Source of the DNA: a virus
DNA: 64,000 bases
Reading direction: 5' to 3' (one strand)
IMG/VR virus record: IMGVR_UViG_3300027996_002186
Span: 310,001-374,000 of that record
Shown here: positions 60,601-64,000 of the stretch, one piece after another
Numbering within the stretch: position 1 is the first letter of the stretch
Layout of the letters: each line of letters starts with the position of its first letter
Position numbers and translations under genes: made by a program
The notes under the pieces: model-generated
Told to the model about the DNA's origin: nothing
Databases searched by the model: none
What the model saw: only the letters and a program-made list of their open reading frames with translations

Positions 60601-60976
60601 GAGCTTTATAATATTTTAATTCCTCTTTAATAAAATCAAAATGGTTTTCAATTAAATAGTGTAGGTCTAAATCCTTAATCTTTAATTTCATTAAAAGTAG
60701 TTTGAAGTCTTTGTTTGGTATAACTGGCTTCTCTTTTTTACTTTTAGACCAAAACCAATTAGGGTATGATTTATTTAACATAAAATAATACCATAAGTCC
60801 ATAGAGGATACTTTATCTATACTTTTTGAGTTAAGAAGTTGTGATTTATCTGGAAACTTTTTAGAAAAATACCGATTGAATATAAAGAAGTTTTTATCCT
60901 TTTCATCATCCGTAATATTAACCCAATCACTTTTATTTCTAAACATTGCGTTAGCAACATCAACTAATTCTGCCAT
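60584..60976 (-). CDS. 62: Clamp-loader small subunit (gp62-like)
   Basis: 130 residues. FFIFNRYFSKKFPDKSQLLN, SMDLWYYFMLNKSYPNWFWS and a helical C-terminus follow the Phage_clamp_A (T4 gp62) layout, in which a short N-terminal helix is followed by FxxNRxxSxxPD and a YYxxL segment. T4 gp62 is 187 residues, so this is shorter. The large subunit gp44 is not in the window. Partial similarity only. Confidence 0.5.
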   Translation of the reverse strand: MAELVDVANAMFRNKSDWVNITDDEKDKNFFIFNRYFSKKFPDKSQLLNSKSIDKVSSMDLWYYFMLNKSYPNWFWSKSKKEKPVIPNKDFKLLLMKLKIKDLDLHYLIENHFDFIKEELKYYKALDKIG

Positions 60977-60977
60977 A

Positions 60978-61175
60978 TTACTTGTATATTATTACAACCT
61001 CTTTGTTTGTTTTCAATTTAGTATCATTTATACATTTAATAGCTAAATCAAAAGTATCAAATACACCATAACCAGCATCACTACCATTCATCGGTTTTTC
61101 ATAATCATACCAACATTTTTCAGTAACCCAATATTTATCTTGTTTATCCTTTAATAATTCTAAAAATAGTTTCAT
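60978..61175 (-). CDS. Small hypothetical protein
   Basis: 65 residues, YWVTEKCWYDYEKPMNGSDA with alternating strands. No family recognised. Its start overlaps the next gene's stop. Confidence 0.5.
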   Translation of the reverse strand: MKLFLELLKDKQDKYWVTEKCWYDYEKPMNGSDAGYGVFDTFDLAIKCINDTKLKTNKEVVIIYK

Positions 61176-61561
61176 AATATTTTATTTAATGAGTGTTCTC
61201 TCCACTTCTGTTTATCTAATTCTCTAATAAAATCAACACCAAATAAATCTACTAATTCTTCTGTTGTTGGTTCCCTTTTGAATTTGTTTTTCTCTGTTAT
61301 AATAAATCCATTTTCCAATTCATATTCAATCTCTCCGCTTATTGGATTATACAAGGTCCTTTTAATTTCACTCTTTTTAGATTTTTTTAATTTTGTTAAA
61401 AGATGATTTATCTTTTCTGGTAAATCATCTTTATCAGGATTACTAACACAATAATCTTCACAAAAAAAACTAATTATCTCTGCTAAATTTTTGTTGACAA
61501 TTCCTAAACCCTGCGTTATAGGAATCCATTTGTCAAGTATTTCACTTTTTGTATTTATCAT
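61172..61561 (-). CDS. Hypothetical protein
   Basis: 129 residues; helical N-terminus (ILDKWIPITQGLGIVNKNLA), then a basic stretch (KKSKKSEIKRTLYNP) and beta turn. Its first bases overlap the RNase H gene by 20. Confidence 0.55.
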   Translation of the reverse strand: MINTKSEILDKWIPITQGLGIVNKNLAEIISFFCEDYCVSNPDKDDLPEKINHLLTKLKKSKKSEIKRTLYNPISGEIEYELENGFIITEKNKFKREPTTEELVDLFGVDFIRELDKQKWREHSLNKIL

Positions 61562-62522
61562 TATATGTAATAATCATTTTATTAACAACTTCCGTTGGAA
61601 GATTAGATATTCTCAAATCTATAAGTGTAAAATTAGATTCAATATTTTCAACTATCTCATCTATTTTAGTCTTACTTAATTTCTTTTTCTCACAGATTAA
61701 ATCTGCTATATTTTCATTCATATCAGGGTCAGTAAAACTCATCTCACCAAACTCAAGTAAATAGTCATCATAAATAGTCTGTGCTCCTTTATATCCAATA
61801 CCTCTCTTCTTACCATTTTTAATAACAGACCAAACAGATCCAATGTTATCCGACTTATCACCAGATATAATCTTAACCATTAAAGATTTCATATAATTTA
61901 TCTCAACAACTTCATACTTCTTAATAAAGCCATTTATAAATCTTAAAAATTCAGTATTATCATTTATATCAAATATATTATCATTTGGTATTTTCTGCAC
62001 TTTGTTAATAAAGTTTTGATAGTTCTCTGGTAAGAATAACTTTTCTTTATTATACATTTCATTAGTCATCATATTAACCCAAAGTGGATCAAAACTATGC
62101 TTAACCATTTGTTTAATATCATAATCATTCGATACTATTATAGTAGATCTTCCTTCTTCATTAGCCTTCTCAACTAAATAAGCTATCCAGTCATCACCCT
62201 CTATATGTGGTGCTTCTAATATTTTGAAAGTACCCTCCATTGATTCTTTGAATTCACCATAAGCCTCATAAACAAACTTCCAATCAATATCAGTATTTTT
62301 CTTTCGGGTGCCTTTATACTCGTCTATGTATTTCTTTCTCCAAGATTTTTCTTTGGAATCAGAAACTAGGTAAACGTTAGCAAACGGATACCATTTCTTA
62401 TATTTTAACATAGCATTTTCTAATGCTTTATGTAATGCTCCGTAAAGTAAATTATTTTTGTGTAAAGTGAAAACTAAACGACTAAGAATATAATTTCCAT
62501 CGATGATTAAGTCACATCTCAT
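61542..62522 (-). CDS. rnh: RNase H / 5'-3' exonuclease (T4 Rnh type)
   Basis: 326 residues, FEN-like. CDLIIDGNYILSR (first Asp), YLVSDSKEKSWRKKYIDEYKGTR (second Asp plus the basic arch), EGDDWIAYLVEKA and TIIVSNDYDIKQMV (metal Asp residues), and ISGDKSDNIG (last pair). The order matches T4 RNase H, which removes RNA primers on the lagging strand. First gene of the minus-strand replication run. Confidence 0.88.
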   Translation of the reverse strand: MRCDLIIDGNYILSRLVFTLHKNNLLYGALHKALENAMLKYKKWYPFANVYLVSDSKEKSWRKKYIDEYKGTRKKNTDIDWKFVYEAYGEFKESMEGTFKILEAPHIEGDDWIAYLVEKANEEGRSTIIVSNDYDIKQMVKHSFDPLWVNMMTNEMYNKEKLFLPENYQNFINKVQKIPNDNIFDINDNTEFLRFINGFIKKYEVVEINYMKSLMVKIISGDKSDNIGSVWSVIKNGKKRGIGYKGAQTIYDDYLLEFGEMSFTDPDMNENIADLICEKKKLSKTKIDEIVENIESNFTLIDLRISNLPTEVVNKMIITYNDKYKK

Positions 62523-62566
62523 AGCGTAAAAGTATTATTTAATATATATATGAAAAAAGGTCAATT

Positions 62567-64000
62567 ATGTTGTTAACTATTGAGATAAAAGTAAAAATGA
62601 ACAGAGGTAATCTTGGATATTATAATAAAAAAATGAATAGGAAGTTTAAAATTGATGATGAGGTATTAATACCAATAGATAAAATACCAAAGAGTTCGTA
62701 TTTTGATGTTGGTGTAATGTGTGATATTTGCTCAATGGAGAAAGAAACAACATATAGAAATTATAATGATTGTTTGAAATATGGATTTTATTCTTGTCAA
62801 AAATGCAAACACATCAAAAGGAGAATGACTAATAAGATTAAATATGATGATGAAAATTTCACAAACATAAAGAAGCGAAAAGAAACTATGATATCCAAAC
62901 ATGGTTGTTATTTTAACAATAATGAAAAATCCAAAAAAACCGTTAAGGATAAATATGGTGTTTGTAACATTTCACAATTAGATTCAATTAAATGTAAAAA
63001 GAAAGAAACAACATTATTGAATTGGGGAGTTGATAATCCAACTTATATAAAGGATAATAAGTTTATCTATACACAAGATGGTTATATCGAATATAACAAA
63101 GTAGATAAATATCACAAAATTAAATGTGGAGTTGGTCATGAGTTTAATATAACTACAAATTTATTTTATAGTAGATATTATAGAGGATCAACAATATGCA
63201 CTACATGTAATCATATAAACAAACTAACATCCGAGGGTGAGAATGAAGTATATGATCTAATAAATGATAATTATGATGGGAGAATAATTCAATCATATAG
63301 GGATGTTTTGGAGATAGATATTTATCTACCGGATTTGAATATAGGATTTGAATTCAATGGATTATATTGGCACTCAGAAGAACATAAAAATAAAAATTAT
63401 CACCTACACAAAACCGAACATTTCAAGGAAAGGGGTATCAGGATTATACACATATGGGAAGATGATTGGTTGAAAAGGAGAGAAATAATGAAATCAATTA
63501 TTTTAAATAAAGTAAAAAAATCTAATAGAATATTTGCACGAAAATGTAAAGCATGTGAAATTAATAATATAACAGAAGTTAAAGATTTTTTGAATACCAA
63601 CCATATTCAAGGGTTTAATAATAATATCAAAAAATCAATTGGTTTATATTATAATGGTGAATTGGTATCAATAATGTCATTTAATGATATCGAAGGAAGA
63701 AAAAGAATGAAAAATGGGTTTAATATAACTAGATTTTGTAATAAGTTAAACACATCAGTCATAGGAGGAGCTTCAAAAATAATAAGCTTATTTAAATCCA
63801 AGTACAGATATGACTATATGATAAGTTATGCTGATTATTCACTATCAGATGGTGGTCTTTATAAATCAATTGGATTTGAATTGGTTAATAAAAGCTACCC
63901 GGATTATACTTATATAGTTGGTGGAGTTAGAAAACATAAATCAAATTATAAGAAAGATAAATTAGGTATAAAGGGTAAATCAATCACGGAATCAGAGTTC
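62567..64000 (+). CDS. Homing-endonuclease-like protein, Vsr/EDxHD fold (partial)
   Basis: The frame is open from ATG 62567 to the window end (478 codons, no stop). ATG 62597 is an alternative start. Cys pairs CDIC and CQKC, then CTTC form zinc-finger-like motifs. DIYLPDLNIGFEFNGLYWHS and IIHIWEDDWLKRREI match the Vsr/EDxHD nuclease core of free-standing phage homing endonucleases such as I-Bth0305I. The C-terminal part has a GNAT-like look (IGLYYNGELVSIMSFND). A TTTAATATATATATG sequence is just upstream. Confidence 0.75.
   Translation, partial: MLLTIEIKVKMNRGNLGYYNKKMNRKFKIDDEVLIPIDKIPKSSYFDVGVMCDICSMEKETTYRNYNDCLKYGFYSCQKCKHIKRRMTNKIKYDDENFTNIKKRKETMISKHGCYFNNNEKSKKTVKDKYGVCNISQLDSIKCKKKETTLLNWGVDNPTYIKDNKFIYTQDGYIEYNKVDKYHKIKCGVGHEFNITTNLFYSRYYRGSTICTTCNHINKLTSEGENEVYDLINDNYDGRIIQSYRDVLEIDIYLPDLNIGFEFNGLYWHSEEHKNKNYHLHKTEHFKERGIRIIHIWEDDWLKRREIMKSIILNKVKKSNRIFARKCKACEINNITEVKDFLNTNHIQGFNNNIKKSIGLYYNGELVSIMSFNDIEGRKRMKNGFNITRFCNKLNTSVIGGASKIISLFKSKYRYDYMISYADYSLSDGGLYKSIGFELVNKSYPDYTYIVGGVRKHKSNYKKDKLGIKGKSITESEF

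Noticed and set aside
1-64000. CRISPR array
   Set aside because: The only tandem repeats of note are the three promoter units at 2725-2972, which are irregularly spaced and lack spacer-repeat structure.
1-64000. Prophage or insertion-sequence signs (integrase, att sites, IS ends)
   Set aside because: No recombinase or transposase frame and no paired inverted repeats were seen; gene content is that of a lytic T4-type phage.

Overview
The window looks like part of a large, AT-rich, T4-type tailed phage of a Bacteroidota (Flavobacterium-like) host. T4-type hallmarks are a gp32-like ssDNA-binding protein, T4 RnlA-type RNA ligase, T4 RNase H-type 5' nuclease, NrdB, dCMP deaminase, a probable gp62-type clamp-loader subunit, a T4 Pnk-like kinase, and many proteins with N-termini resembling the T4 capsid-targeting peptide. 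The Bacteroidota host is inferred from promoters of the form TTG-N19/20-TATATTTG (host consensus TAnnTTTG) and from the lack of clear Shine-Dalgarno sequences. No integrase, rRNA or host housekeeping block was seen.

Layout. 1-2656: kinase and small proteins, two of them capsid-targeted. 2657-4286: a non-coding block with three repeated promoters, a ~70-nt sRNA candidate and a ~0.9 kb hairpin-rich RNA flanked by two tRNA-like elements, ended by a strong terminator. 4287-7453: PTH2-like protein and a ClpC-like unfoldase. 7533-25572: an ~18 kb one-strand cluster of about 21 glycan genes (glycosyltransferases including GT6-, GT11- and GT31-like, sugar-nucleotide dehydratase, epimerases and reductases, C- and FkbM-type methyltransferases, an SGNH esterase and a three-domain fusion). 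25562-26410: a capsid-fragment-like micro-protein and a small alarmone hydrolase. 26416-31491 (minus): virion-type proteins and gp32. 31606-37353: mostly minus-strand genes for putative packaged proteins, interrupted by two small plus-strand genes. 37448-42627: NrdB, IMPDH-like enzyme, small proteins and a structured RNA element. 42713-45899 (minus): DnaJ and GrpE with unknown partners. 46086-52341 (plus): adenylate kinase, a lipoyl-domain protein, a capsid-targeted RNA ligase and DnaK. 52390-64000: two amidase endolysins, UV endonuclease, dCMP deaminase, NusG, replication accessory genes, RNase H and a homing-endonuclease-like gene running off the right edge.

The main result is a system of about 15 unrelated proteins sharing a short N-terminus, roughly M-K-[YHK]-[LI]-K-x-[FY]-x-x-[FI]-x-E-S. 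It resembles the T4 internal-protein capsid-targeting sequence, with a prohead-protease-like site at the Glu. Several of these genes sit 4-6 nt behind a TTWATATATA late-promoter-like motif, implying leaderless late mRNAs. Three are polyprotein-like, with a second such site between domains; one joins a 2H phosphoesterase (the fold of the anti-CBASS enzyme Acb1) to a DEDDh exonuclease, and another single-site member is an RNA ligase. The inference is a cargo of enzymes packed in the head, matured by the prohead protease and delivered with the DNA to blunt host defence.

Several genes point to protecting tRNA and translation: RNA ligase, 5'-kinase, alarmone hydrolase, PTH2-like protein and the tRNA-like RNAs. 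Others take over host machinery: DnaK/DnaJ/GrpE, a ClpC with a ClpP-docking VGF tripeptide, NusG, and a free-standing lipoyl domain. All functions are read from sequence motifs by eye; no database search was run.
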